Source: Paramacrobiotus metropolitanus | Taxonomy: Eukaryota > Tardigrada > Eutardigrada > Parachela > Macrobiotidae | Reading direction: 5' to 3' | Length of the DNA stretch: 64,000 nucleotides | NCBI RefSeq assembly: GCF_019649055.1 | Contig: NW_026570225.1 | Coordinates: 1-64,000, forward strand | In this document: piece after piece, positions 29,422-41,316 of the stretch | How positions within the stretch are numbered: the stretch's first letter is position 1 | Layout: the number at the start of each line of letters is the position of its first letter | Notes under the pieces: model-generated | What the model was told of the DNA's origin: nothing | Database searches by the model: none | Seen by the model: only the letters and a program-made list of their open reading frames with translations | Position numbers and translations under genes: made by a program

Positions 29422-32032
29422 ATGGACCCTACCATCATCGCCGACGTTCTGCACGATGTCAATCCGCCCAATCGTTTGAATGTCCATCCTGATGATCAGG
29501 AAGCGGATGCCCACTGGACGAACACGGCTGACGAGGAGTCGGAGCAAGCGCGCAGCGTGGAGACGATTGTAGCGTGGAGTCTGTACGGGACGCAGGTGAC
29601 CATATCCACGGCCATCTTCCATCCCCTGTCGTACGCGCGGATACTGATGGAGGTCGGGTTGTGCATCCTGCAGCATGCTACGTGATTCGTGCTTTTACCT
29701 TTACTCCTCCGATGTTGCAGCTGGGCTTCGAGCCTGCGCCCGCTCGACCCTCGCGAACGGTGTTTGGGAAGCCGTGTTTGATTCTGCCCAGCATCGGCAC
29801 TTACGGTATCGTACTACGAAATTAGAAATGCGCGCAGTATTCTCTTTTAAAATGTTTCTCATTTTGTTGTGATTCTTGTGATGCATCTTCAGTTTTGGGC
29901 GTTCTTCTTTTCCCGTTATTTTAATTTTTTGCAGCTGCTTTCAGAGCTTATACAGCTAAATCTAATACTTATATTTTTATCCTTTATTTTTTTCAGAATT
30001 TTTCCTTTTTTATTTTTGTTTTTTTCTCATTTTTTAAAAAAACTTTGCAGCTGTATGTAAGTACTATGTGGCTTTATACACATTTTTTGCCAGTAGAGGG
30101 CGAGCATTTTTAATTTTTAGTATACATTACCATTTTTAAGCATGGTGTTTCATTTTTCCTAGTGAGAGCTATCAAAGCGCGTGATGGACGCCTTGGCTTG
30201 TGGAGCGGTTTCGGGGCTAATTTGTGCAGCACCCTGCTGAGCAATGTATCCAACGACATGTTTTATCACGTATGCACAACAATATGATCGATATTGTTGT
30301 TTACGAAAAGCGCGGTTGCAGCTGGATTTTTCTGTAGCTTGTGGACGAGTTCATTAAACGAAAAATCCGCACCAGTCCGCGCAAGGCTTGGAGTGTTTTT
30401 GTCTTGGCCAACCAAGAAAATCAGCCGTATTCCATCATGGATTTTGTGGAGGACGTAAGACGATCACTTGCTGCTGTTTTTGCTCGAAGTCCCTGTGATA
30501 TGCCCTAATACCAGTGTATTGTAGCTCTCCAAGGAAGTTTCGGCGCGAGTTCTCAGCGTCAGCCTTTCCTACCCTTTTCAAGGTGAGTAAGTTATGTACT
30601 TGCACGGTTGATGGTACATGCATGCTTTTTGTTGGAAGGAAGTTTTTTTGTTGTCCTCGTGCTGCTTGCGCAGGTATTCTTGTTTGCATCTTCCCTAATG
30701 TTTCCCATATAGGTACGCGGTTTATTAATAATGCATGACTTGTCAGGCCAAAAAAAGCCGTAGTAATTTCTGAATTTGACTTCATACAAGTGTTATTCGT
30801 GCTTCTTTGAATTTAATATTGATTGCTATTTATGTTAGTATGGATAAACTTGAATTTTTCAGTGCTTTTCGTACGCACAGCAGCGCAGTTTATTTGGAAA
30901 GAAAGAATTTACCGCGGATTTTTTGGATCATTTGTTCAGATTTACCAGGAAGAAGGCTTTCGTGGATTTTATGGGTATGAGCTACTGTACACACCTTTCT
31001 CTATGGTGTAAAGTAATTAATTGTATTGCGTTAATTAATAAATAAGAGCACATACTTCATATTCCGACATAAGACTGCAAAATTCGTATCATGTGGACTT
31101 TTCTGCATTATATGAGAATTGTGAATTTCAGGGGATATGTGCCATATATGATGGGAGAGGTGGGTGCGTTGGTTATCGTCTGGGTGGCGACATTCCTCTT
31201 TCGATCGGCAATTACCGGGGATCGTGTACTGTTAACTGTATTCCGCTTTGCCACGGATGTACGTTAGTTTTTTTAATTTTATTGAGATTGTTGCATGCAA
31301 GAGGTTAATTTAATTTTCGTATAGTATATTGCGCGGAGCTTTCTCTATCCCTTCAAGCTGATCAGCCGCATGATGACTCTGAGCACATCCAGGTGACTAT
31401 TGAAACGAGGAAAATAAGTACTCTTGGGACTTAGATTTATAGATTTCTTTATTTATTGCAGATTTCTTCCTGCTGGGTCGGTGTTGCCGAATTTCACTAG
31501 CTGGATGGAATGCTACAAACACTTAAAAGCACAGGTACTATGTTTTTCTACAAATATTAATTTCTTGCCTTTTTTTACAAAACGTTTCTACTTTTTTTTG
31601 CCTTTTGAAACCTTTACATCGACAAACGTAATAAATAACAACGTAAGTCGAAATACTACGTTGCCTTTTCTGCCATGTACGCAAGTTTTCAAAGCAATTA
31701 AAATTTTTGAAATATATGCCAGCATCATTTTCTCAGTTTTTTCACTGGTATTTGACCATTTTCTCCGTTCAAGTTTTTGTATTCCCCTTTCGTTTCAGAA
31801 TGACTTGATGCGGGGACACAGTATTTTCATGCGCGTAGTGACCAACGGCCGGCCAGGAATATTCGAGAAATATGGATATCATATTGATTCTCAAACCGAT
31901 TATCCCGTTCCGGTGCAACAGGCCGTTCCCAAACCAGGGTGGAGTGCACCGCTCCCATCACAAGTAATGAAGCCGTTGGTAACTCGTACGGAACGCTTTT
32001 TTGGCTCGTCTTCATTCAGGACGGTCTTTTGA
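29422..32032 (+). CDS. MTCH: Mitochondrial carrier homologue (MTCH1/2-like)
   Basis: A divergent member of the SLC25 carrier fold in the mitochondrial outer membrane. In vertebrates MTCH2 acts as an insertase for tail-anchored proteins and as a receptor for tBid. Ten exons keep frame: 29422-29652, 29721-29805, 30163-30269, 30338-30454, 30525-30582, 30863-30974, 31132-31258, 31325-31392, 31462-31534, 31799-32032, giving 403 residues. The first 55 or so residues are acidic and divergent. Then come FHPLSYARIL, the Asp-Gly-Arg-x-Gly-Leu segment (exon 3), SYPFQVLFVRT, YQEEGFRGFYGGYVP, YPFKLISR and a C-terminal RGHSIF segment matching the vertebrate RGNSLF region. Classical PX[DE]XX[KR] carrier motifs are eroded, as in MTCH proteins generally. 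The C-terminus extends about 70 residues beyond that of human MTCH2. MTCH1 and MTCH2 cannot be told apart here. Confidence 0.85.
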
Positions 32033-32100
32033 AAATAGTTTAATTTTTTATCCACTGGGCTTGTAAAGGTGTTAGAGCCCCCAAACAGTAACAAATTTTT

Positions 32101-32345
32101 GTACGGCTACGTACGGTTTCCGCTTACGGCTCCTACGGCTACGGTACGGTTACGGCAGAAATAACTGGACTGACCGTACGGTATACCGTATACGGCAGTA
32201 CCGTATACGGCAAGCCCATTGTAAAACCGTGTTTTTGGCTTACGGTTACGTACGGCACTTTCGTTACAGTACCAATTTTCACTACGGTTACGTACTGTTG
32301 TGCCGTACAGTATGCCGTATACGGCAGTACAGTATACTGTTTTAA
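32101..32345. repeat. Degenerate TACGG-rich repeat block
   Basis: About 245 bp are built from imperfect TACGG, GTATAC and GCCGTA words, many palindromic (for example CCGTATACGG), just downstream of MTCH. It is probably a decayed microsatellite-like block. It has no coding potential. Confidence 0.75.
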
Positions 32346-35300
32346 GGTGTGTTTGTATGTCGTCGAGTAATCTTTTATCGTCTGTGATAATTGTTAATGT
32401 TGTGTGACGTGAGCCGGCAGTCAAAATAGCTGTGAAAAAAATTGCCTTTGTTTTCTTGGTTTAAATACATTCGTTACGAGTACTGCAGATATCAGTAAAT
32501 TGCTGTGCCTTTTGAATTTGTTTTCGATTTTAGTATCGCAGAACGATCGGCAATAATACTGCATATCATGCATAACAAAATTGTATCATGCGCACAGGTA
32601 CAAAATATTCAGGGAAAGTGATGATTTCAGAGGGTGATAGATCATTGTTGTTGAACACAAAGGGTGATAGATTGTACATGTCATGTTCCTAATCATTTTT
32701 TGGCTGCTTTCATAATTTTTTAATTGCTTGCAACTCCTTCATCAAATCGTTATTTAAATGCTCCACAAATCATTGTTTAATTATCAGCCAATCTTTCGGA
32801 AATTTTTGACATCCTCTGTAATAATACATTACCTAGTTAATGCCACGATAGTTGTTTGTGATGTGAGGACAATTCATGCACTTCATACTATGGCTGTAAT
32901 ACGAAGGATTATTTTAAGACCATTGGGATTGTTCGTTTGACATTTTTCTGCTTGCCGCGCTTCGGATCGGTAAACAGTGGCGAATTTCCTTCTGGGTGTG
33001 TTGTATTTTTTCAACATTTGCTCGGCTTATTTTGGATCTCCGATGGCGGTGTGTTAGTCAGAAGTGCAGCATCGGTGATTTTTACTCTACTAGGAAAATG
33101 CACTTTTTGCGTGCATTGGTAGACCGGAGCGCGGCGTTAAGTATTGGATGTGGTTAATCTCTGGTTTGTGATGCGTACTTGACTTGACAAGCTGTTGCAA
33201 TGTATAAGTTTAACTTTAACGAGGCATACTTGTATACAATATTCAGAAAAATGTTTCAGGCGGCTGAATGATTTCCTTCCTTGATTTGGTTAAGCGTTGT
33301 TTGTTCCGACTTCATTCCCGTAGAAGGGAAAACGGAAATGTTGCCGAAAGCAAAACGGCGAAATGATGAGGAAGTTTGAAAATGGCAATATACGAAGTTT
33401 TTGTTATCGCAGCTCGAAAGCGGCTTTCAAGTCCTTGTCTTCACATTTCATTTCTTTAAAACTTGATTACAGTTAGTCCGAGCCCAAGCCGTCAAGTTTA
33501 TTGAGATTTGAGTTTACTGAGTTATGATTCGTCAGGTTGATTGAGGTTTTCTTCCTGTAATCACTTGGTTGATTTCATATTTCCGTCTTCCCATGTGATT
33601 TCTTAGGCAGAGAACGAAAACGATAGCAAAACGTATGAAACGACTCTAAGGTCAAAATTGTATTGTTCAAATGTAGTATTTGGCCAAGCTACGAAAGCAG
33701 CGATTTGGCCTCCTTGGTGGATTTGCCGACCTCTGAGGTTTAAGATTCCTGAACGTGCTATTTTTTTACTTCCCGTGAAAAATTTTATTCAGGAAAGAGG
33801 GCTTCAAATGTTTAAGGTTACGTTAGCATAGAAATCTGAAATTTTATCGCGTAGTTGAAAATTACGATGCATGACAAAAATAAGATGAAAATGCGCGACA
33901 GCGAACTGACTGGCCGATTTTGAAATATTTTTGTCATGCACTGTTCCAACAGCAGCCTTAAAAAAATTCACCGGTAAAAAAACAGTACGAGTACTTACGT
34001 ACGTAATAGGTCATGACAGTCTTTATGAAGAAAAGGGTGGGGTTCGAGCTATCTGGGCTGATTAGGCTTCTAAGTTTTCTTTGTAACCCAAATATCAGGT
34101 AACCTAAGTGCCATGGAGCCATGTTTCTGGGTGGAAAACTCGAAATTTGTAAAGGTAATTATTAAAACTGACGGAACAGTATAAATGTTTGCACAAGTTG
34201 CATAGTGCTACTTTAATCACCCGTCAGTGGCCGGCAAGATTTTTCACATCATTGTTCACAGCCTGCTTATTTCCTGCCCGCATGACCTTTCTCGTTTATA
34301 TTTGTTAACTCTCCTTTTCGCTTTTCGAAGGCAATTTTCTCAACGCGTCACCAGCATTGTGGCGAATCTGTTTGTAGATTTAATCTATCTGCGCGTCATG
34401 TATGGGATGGACTTTGGAGTAATCAATGATTTAAAAGGGAATTCTGACGTCTCACGAAATAAGAAAGTTACGGGACAAGGAAGTAATGACCTAATAAGGT
34501 AGTAGCGGGAAAAGGAAGAGATTGCGAAATAACGAAGTTGCCTCCCATTTGCGGGACAGACAGGCAGATGGATAGACATACAGCTTTCTACAAGGCATGT
34601 TTAAGCGTGGCACCGCATCACTATCATTTAACTGGTGGCTGACGTCATAGAGAACGGTCAGTAATGACGTCATCGGGGCTCTTTTGGGACAAACAGACAC
34701 ATGGACAGACAGACACTTTTTCGTTTTCGCTGAATTAGAGGACCTTCGCTGCGCTCCGGTCGACTATACTTTGTACTGTAATTGCGCTTTTCGCTCGACC
34801 TGTAGTTGTGAACTGGCACACGAGCGCAGAGCGCTTACGTTAAGAACATACGCAATTGGGATAATTAGAAGGATAATGCTAATTCGTCATTCAGTGCAAA
34901 CACCAACTTGCAGTCTTTCCTGCCGAGAAGGTTGAACAGAAATGCAGCTAACAGCTATTTTGATTCCAAATTTAGAGCAGAATTCGCTTACTAAAAACGC
35001 CAGCCGGGCGACGTGAGATCACATATATATTCTCGTTATGGACGCGATAAATTGGCACAGTAATAAAATGGCTACTTTTTTTAAAAACGCAGGAGAAATG
35101 GTTACTTGTAAAAAATTCTCTAATAAAATAAGGCGGAAGTACTTACTGAAAAAAACTTTCTCGATAGTTGATAGTGAGCAAACGTGATGCACATACTATT
35201 TGTCGTTATACTGGTATACATAGTACCGTTCGTCAACCAAATGTATGCTGCTGCGTAATTGTACGCAGTCGTACTTGGACCGCCGGTTGTTAAATGGTCC

Positions 35301-35814
35301 CCTTGACTTTAAATGTTCTGTTTGCGCAATATGTGGTAATTTTAGTAAAATGCTGGATGATGTGCTTTCTGTGCGGTTTGTGCCGAAAGAGCAGTACGCA
35401 GCGTACACATCGCTATATTCACTGCAGTTTAAATGTTTAAAATACACATACTTTCCGGCAACGATGTAGCGGCAGTTTGTCTTACTTGGCATGGAGCAGA
35501 CGCTTCATGAACATACAGATGCTGCTTAGCGATCGTGTTCAGCCTGACCGTGATCCTGGCTGAGAATCATGTTGGTATATTTGTTTAGTTGCGGTGAAGT
35601 GCATATTCGTTTTTTTCTTGGCGAATGCGCGAGATTCTGCAGATCTGATGTAAGATATGTCGGCACTTCCGGTTGACATTATAAAAATTGTGTGGCGGAT
35701 GTTCTGACGCTAATCTTCTCCTTATTGCGTTTTGCGGCACTAGTATAGTGATTTTTTTGTTTCCGGAAAGGTTATTCAGTGTGACTTGCATTTTGTATAA
35801 TTCGCGATAACACG
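32346..35814. other. Intergenic region, no gene recognised
   Basis: About 3.5 kb are A+T-rich with only short random frames. I saw a weak inverted pair (GCATGACAAAAAT near 33871 and ATTTTTGTCATGC near 33930) and repeated GACAGACA words near 34556-34715. No conserved protein segment or RNA gene could be supported. The last few hundred bases should contain the kinase gene promoter. Confidence 0.5.
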
Positions 35815-38800
35815 ATGGACGACGCCAGTGATGACATACCGGAAATACGGACGGAGCTGGTTGACCCTGGCGAAACGGATGATAACTGTGATACGGGCGA
35901 CGATTGTAGTACATCGCTGAGTCTGATCAGTCCATGCCCGAGTCCATGCGGGCGGAACCACATCCACCGGCAGCATCGCCCGCATGTCTACGATATCTCG
36001 GACGACGAGCTTGACACAGGTACAAAAAAATAAATTTGACACCTCAGCATACATACTTTTACGAATTGAATGCCGATTCGGGAAATTTTGATGGGCTGGT
36101 TAATATCACTACATTAGCGAAATAAATTTCTAATTATATACGGAAACAAAAGTGTCAGCGTTTCGTCTGATAAAGGAAATGAAATTCTAGTTCGAAGTTA
36201 ATCGGGGATGATTTGATTTTTTATCTGCGTGTAAAAATTAAAATTGTCTGTTTAAAATTTTGATCAGTATAATAAAAAAGGAGATGTGCAACATAGCCGC
36301 CTTTTATGTAACGCTGGCACGTGATACTTGCAATTGGGGGTCACAATTTGTATTATGAAATACGTATTCCGATGAGCCGCTCACAATACTTTGACTTGTA
36401 ATATTTCGTCACTTGTGATATTTTTAAGAATTTAATAAGGCTTTAGGGTTTCGACGCAGGGCTAATTTTGGACCCGTTAAGTATATACAGCATTGCCCGA
36501 AAATATTTAGTAAATCCCAGCGTTTGCAGACGACGATGAGCCACCTTTTGAGCCGCGTGATGTGCACATCATTAAGGACAAGCCCATTAGCGCCAATTAT
36601 GATCTCATGGAAGCGCTCGGAAAGTATGCAGTTGTCTGGAGTTTGTGCATATTTTGTCGAATATAATTAGCTTCGACGACGCCGGTATAACCTTTAATAA
36701 TTGTTATGGCGCTGTTGATAGAGGAAAGTTTGGAGTGGTGTATAAATGTGCCGAGAAATCCAGCGGACGACAGTTTGCCGCGAAATTCATAGAAGTCAAA
36801 CGGCCTATTGAACGAAAGGAAGTGGAAGGCGAAATAAACATCATGAAAGAATTGCAACATCCACGATTGCTGCAGCTGTACGATGCCTATGATGATGGGT
36901 ATAAAATGGCCATCGTCATGGAACTGTACGTAATTTTGCCCTGGTTTTTATGAGGTCATGTTTGGCCGATTTTTATCTTTGTAACTAAAGTACTAATAAT
37001 TGTTGCGATGTGTTTATTGCTTTCAAAAAGCTGCGATACAAAACAATTTGTTTTCGTGATCAGTTCAGCTTTCCAATACCATAAGGAAAATGTAATAATT
37101 AACAATAATTTTATAAGAAAACTATTTTATCTGGAAAGCTTGGTGTGTAAAATTTTCGATGTATAGAAACTGAACGTGCAGTATTTTCTGTGCTTAAATA
37201 ATTACATAGATAAAATTGTCGACGTTGGCATTTTTCATTTAGAGCCACCGGCGGCGAGCTTTTTAACCGTGTTATTGACGATGAATTCGTCCTGACGGAA
37301 AAGATCTGCACCATTTTCATGCGACAGATCTGTGAAGGCGTGGAATTTATGCACAGCAAAAATATCATTCATTTGGATATGAAGGTTAGTAAGTATGCGG
37401 CGGGTCATGAACTGCATGCATGTCGGTCTTTGCATGTGCCGGTAATTAATATTCATCACCATGTAATTTGAACAAAATGCACCCTTGTCGGTCTCAAAAT
37501 GCCGTTGCCCGCTTTTTTTTGCAGCCCGAAAACATTCTTTGTGTGTCGCCCAATTCCAACCGTATTAAGCTAATCGACTTCGGATTAGCACGGAAATTCT
37601 CCCCGAAAGACTGCACACAGGTCTTGTTCGGTACACCGGAATTTGTCGCTCCGGAAGTGATCAATTACGATCGTATTACACTGTCGACAGACATGTTAGT
37701 ATATGGCATACACAGAGACTCGGAGTGCGCCTCTTTCGTGAATCTTAGTAATATTACAGTACTGTTCTGTTTTTAGGTGGAGTGTTGGTGTGATATGTTA
37801 CATACTGTAAGCAAACTGAGTGATGGAAGCAAACACGCTTTTATGTTGTTCCCACGCAGTGTGACCGCAATTCTTGCCGCTTTACGAGCACATTTTGGGA
37901 AATTTATCTCTAGTTACTGCTGTTTAGTTTCAGATTATAACAAATAGGTTAGAAAAGACACCTGCGCATTTGATAATACACAGTAACCTGAATAAACAAA
38001 CAAATAATGCAAAATATTGTTAAAGAATAAACACCTCTCACAAATTTCGGTCTGACTGTAGTAAATGCTGAACTGCAATTGTAATAATTGTAATTAATTT
38101 AAATTTTAGGTGTGTAACTACTTGAATATACCTATGTAGGCTACAGTATTTCGCACAGTTCGCATTGATAGCGGACATAATAATTATTTATTAGAGACTT
38201 GTTTCTCTCGTTACAGACTGTCTGGTCTTTCTCCGTTTATGGGTGATAACGATATGGAAACACTAAACAACGTAACTAATGCCGCTTGGGATTTCGATGA
38301 TGAATGTTTTGATGCGATCTCGGAGGACGCGAAAGATTTTATAACGCGGCTGCTTGTCAAGCGACCGGAGTAAGTGGACAGATAATACGAATTATACCGC
38401 GATATTAGCGCCAGTTAAACGCTCTAACACAGCACCGCTAACGTGACATTGGCATTGGTGCAAAAATACTCATTACGTAACAGACATATATACGCTGTTT
38501 GGGGCGGATTGGCGCGCGGTACTGACTCTCTCTTAAAGTGCGATATTTGTTTATTTAGAAAACGAATGACGGCCACTCAGTGTCTGGAACACAGATGGCT
38601 GCAGGTAGGCGAATCCTTCTTGGTTCTTACATAAACCCTCCGCCATACGATCCAGTAGAACAGTTTGTTATGCTGAGTTTTCTTTCGTCAACATACCCTG
38701 CTGAAAGATTTGCCCTTTTCCAGATGCACGCTCCACCTGAAGCAGATGTGGCGGTCAAGGAAGCGTTTATGGAACGTCGAAAGTCACTGGGAGAAAACGA

Positions 38801-39854
38801 AATCTCCAAGATAAAACTGCGCCATTTTGTTATACGTCGAAGATGGCAGGTACAGAAGCCCTTAATTATTTTGCAGTTGTTATTGTAGTTAACGGTAAAT
38901 TTAATGCGGCAACCATAAACTGCTGAATCATGACCCCAGATACATTTGATGATATCATACTTATCGGATATTGATATTCGGTACTTTTACTGCAAAGATC
39001 AGGCTTTTTCTTCCCTCTAAAAACTTTTTTAAGTATGATAAACGAAGTTTGGTTAAACGATGTATCTGTAAAGGTTACTTGCACTGGTTCAGTTTAGTCA
39101 GAAAACAGGAACACCGTACTAATGCTCACTGATAAGGGTCTGCTAAATAATAATTTGGTGCATGTCATGTACGACTGAAAATGCCGAATGCGTAGAAAGA
39201 CTGAAGCCGTTGCACATGGCGGCAATGCACATTGCATCTGCAGATTAGCCATAACCGGCATAACGTTAACACGCAAGATAATAAAGAAAGAAAGAATGAG
39301 AAGAATAGAGAAGAAAGGCAAGTCTAAAATTAAAATTGAATTACTGGTCAGCATTGTTGTGGACTATGCAGAAAATCGTCAACACCATTCGCGCCCTGCG
39401 CCGGATGGGCGTGCAGCGCTGCGCCTCCGCTGACACTGTGGATGATCCGCTGGTGGCGCCCAGCCCCACGTACGAACAGAATAAAACGTCCTTCCAGTTA
39501 GCCGACAGTTCGTTGGGCGGGGAAATCTCCGATGGGTCGGTGTTCGACGATGCGCAGTCGGAGAAGTCCCTTTCCCTGGAGCTGGTTCTGGACAATGTGG
39601 AAATGAGCGATGCGCTGTCGGAAGTGTCGGAAGATCCGCTGGATTCCGACGCATGCGGCCATTTGGAAAAGGTCATGGATGGTGTGGACAGTGGAAAGAG
39701 GAGCGCGGATGGTGACTATCTGGATAACCCCCCGAATGGAAACCGTCTGGAAAAGGTCATGGAGGTCGACAGCGGGACGACGAGCGCAGATTCGGAGGCG
39801 GCGTCATTCAAGGAGCACAATGGGCATCAGGTCACTGTACCCGTTGAGGAATGA
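35815..39854 (+). CDS. MLCK: Myosin light chain kinase-like Ca2+/calmodulin-dependent kinase
   Basis: A Ser/Thr kinase expected to phosphorylate myosin regulatory light chain. Ten exons keep frame: 35815-36019, 36530-36623, 36722-36925, 37243-37384, 37525-37694, 37777-37806, 38217-38369, 38559-38604, 38724-38849, 39372-39854, giving 550 residues. An acidic N-terminus of about 90 residues precedes the kinase domain: glycine loop GKGKFGVV (about 98), AAKF lysine, HLDMKPEN catalytic loop (about 211), DFG (233), GTPEFVAPE. HLDxKPEN rather than HRDxKPEN is characteristic of the MLCK/titin-kinase group. After the domain, IRRRWQKIVNTIRALRRMG (about 385-403) closely follows the MLCK autoinhibitory and calmodulin-binding helix. 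The last exon adds about 130 acidic Ser/Asp-rich residues with two related EKVM-Asp-Ser-Gly segments. No Ig or Fn3 domain is present, unlike long MLCK or titin. Exon 6 is only 30 nt. Confidence 0.9.
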
Positions 39855-41316
39855 TAGCGGTCTAAAGAAAATGGACTGACGTCCATTTTTAATTATGGCC
39901 GAGTGATTGACTGCAATAATGCAAATTTATTGTGCTTACTATTACTCCGCACGCTTATTTTCATGTAACGGAGCAAGTTTACTCTGCTTTGGTTCACTTT
40001 GCCGCACACGCAATTCGTTATAGATAATCAGGCATTAATTATTTCTAATTTGTTTAATTTCCACGGAGAACATACGAGATCGGAGACCATATCAGTGTGA
40101 CATTAAAACCATTTCCGCCGCTAGCTTCGAATATTCCGGTTGTTGTAACACCGCAGTCAATTTACTTTTCAAAAGGATTACCGATTGCGCACCTTCCGTA
40201 ATGCTTTTCCAATGGACCATTGCCAAAGCGTAGCACAAGGTCGGATGGGCTAAGTCGATAATATTTGCTAAATCTTTGCTCTTAATTACCAATAGATTTC
40301 GTGAGAGCATACAGTAGTTTATTGGATCCATCTTTCTAGATACGTTTAGTTCCAGAGTTTGGCATCAGTGTTTTTTGCATCCGCTGATAAACAGCGCTTT
40401 TACCTAACAAGTAAATTATATCAATGCTAGATTGTTTGCCGTCGTTTGTTCATACAGTTCGCACTCGCGACCCTCGACACCCTGTGAGATATCTGGTCGG
40501 GAAAGAGGCAGCGGTAAGCGCCATTGGCAGCATGGCGGAAGTCGAAGGTGAGGGAATGGGTCACAGTAACCCTGTAGCGCAGTCATCACGGCAATCAAGC
40601 GTGGCGGAAATAACTATGAGGGAGCAGAAAGGACTACAGTAAATGATGATGGATCGGTATTTTTAAAAGCTCACGGCTTTGAAACAACAGGAACGTCTAC
40701 GACATCTTTAAGGCTTCAACTAACAAGAAATTTTTAGAGCTGTTAAAAGAAATGTAATGGGATTGTAACGGTAATCTCCGTTCGGTGGAATTTGAATGGC
40801 AGCGGGTTAGTGTAACACCGTTAAGTACTATACAGAGGTATACATTATACTGCTCGTCTGTGTCTGGAACGGCGAAAAACTGCTGAAACATTGACCGTGT
40901 TTTTTAAGGTCAAATTAAAGTGAATAAAAGACACTCATAGAATTTTTCTAATGTATACATACGGAATTTTTCTAATGTATATTCGTACATACTTATTCCC
41001 TCCAAATTTTCAAAAGGTACTGTTACTGAATTCAAGTAAACTATGGTAAAACTAATGTGTATCACGCGTAAATACCGTGCATTCGTTCATTTCTTCTGTA
41101 CATTCTGTTTAGCGAACCGAAGTGACCTCCAGTCCAACAACGCTTTATAAACCGACAACCAACTCGTACAACCAACCACAGATGTTTTCTGAACTCGAGC
41201 AAGGGCTAGGAAAATTCAGTACCGTAAAAATATTCGCTTCTTCACTAAACAAAAAAAATGGAATTCATAGATTCATCCGCGTTTCGATGTAAACATCAGT
41301 AAAAAATTGTACAAAA
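39855..41316. other. Convergent intergenic region between MLCK and Sfmbt
   Basis: About 1.46 kb hold the 3' ends of two convergent genes. A short open stretch at 40424-40642 has no recognisable content, and no conserved protein or RNA gene was seen. Confidence 0.5.

Noticed and set aside
34020-34060. Possible tRNA B-box (GGTTCGAGCT)
   Set aside because: No A-box at the right distance and no cloverleaf could be drawn.
40424-40642. 72-codon open frame between MLCK and Sfmbt on the + strand
   Set aside because: No recognisable motif, no splice context and no codon pattern distinguishing it from chance; it lies where two 3' UTRs meet.
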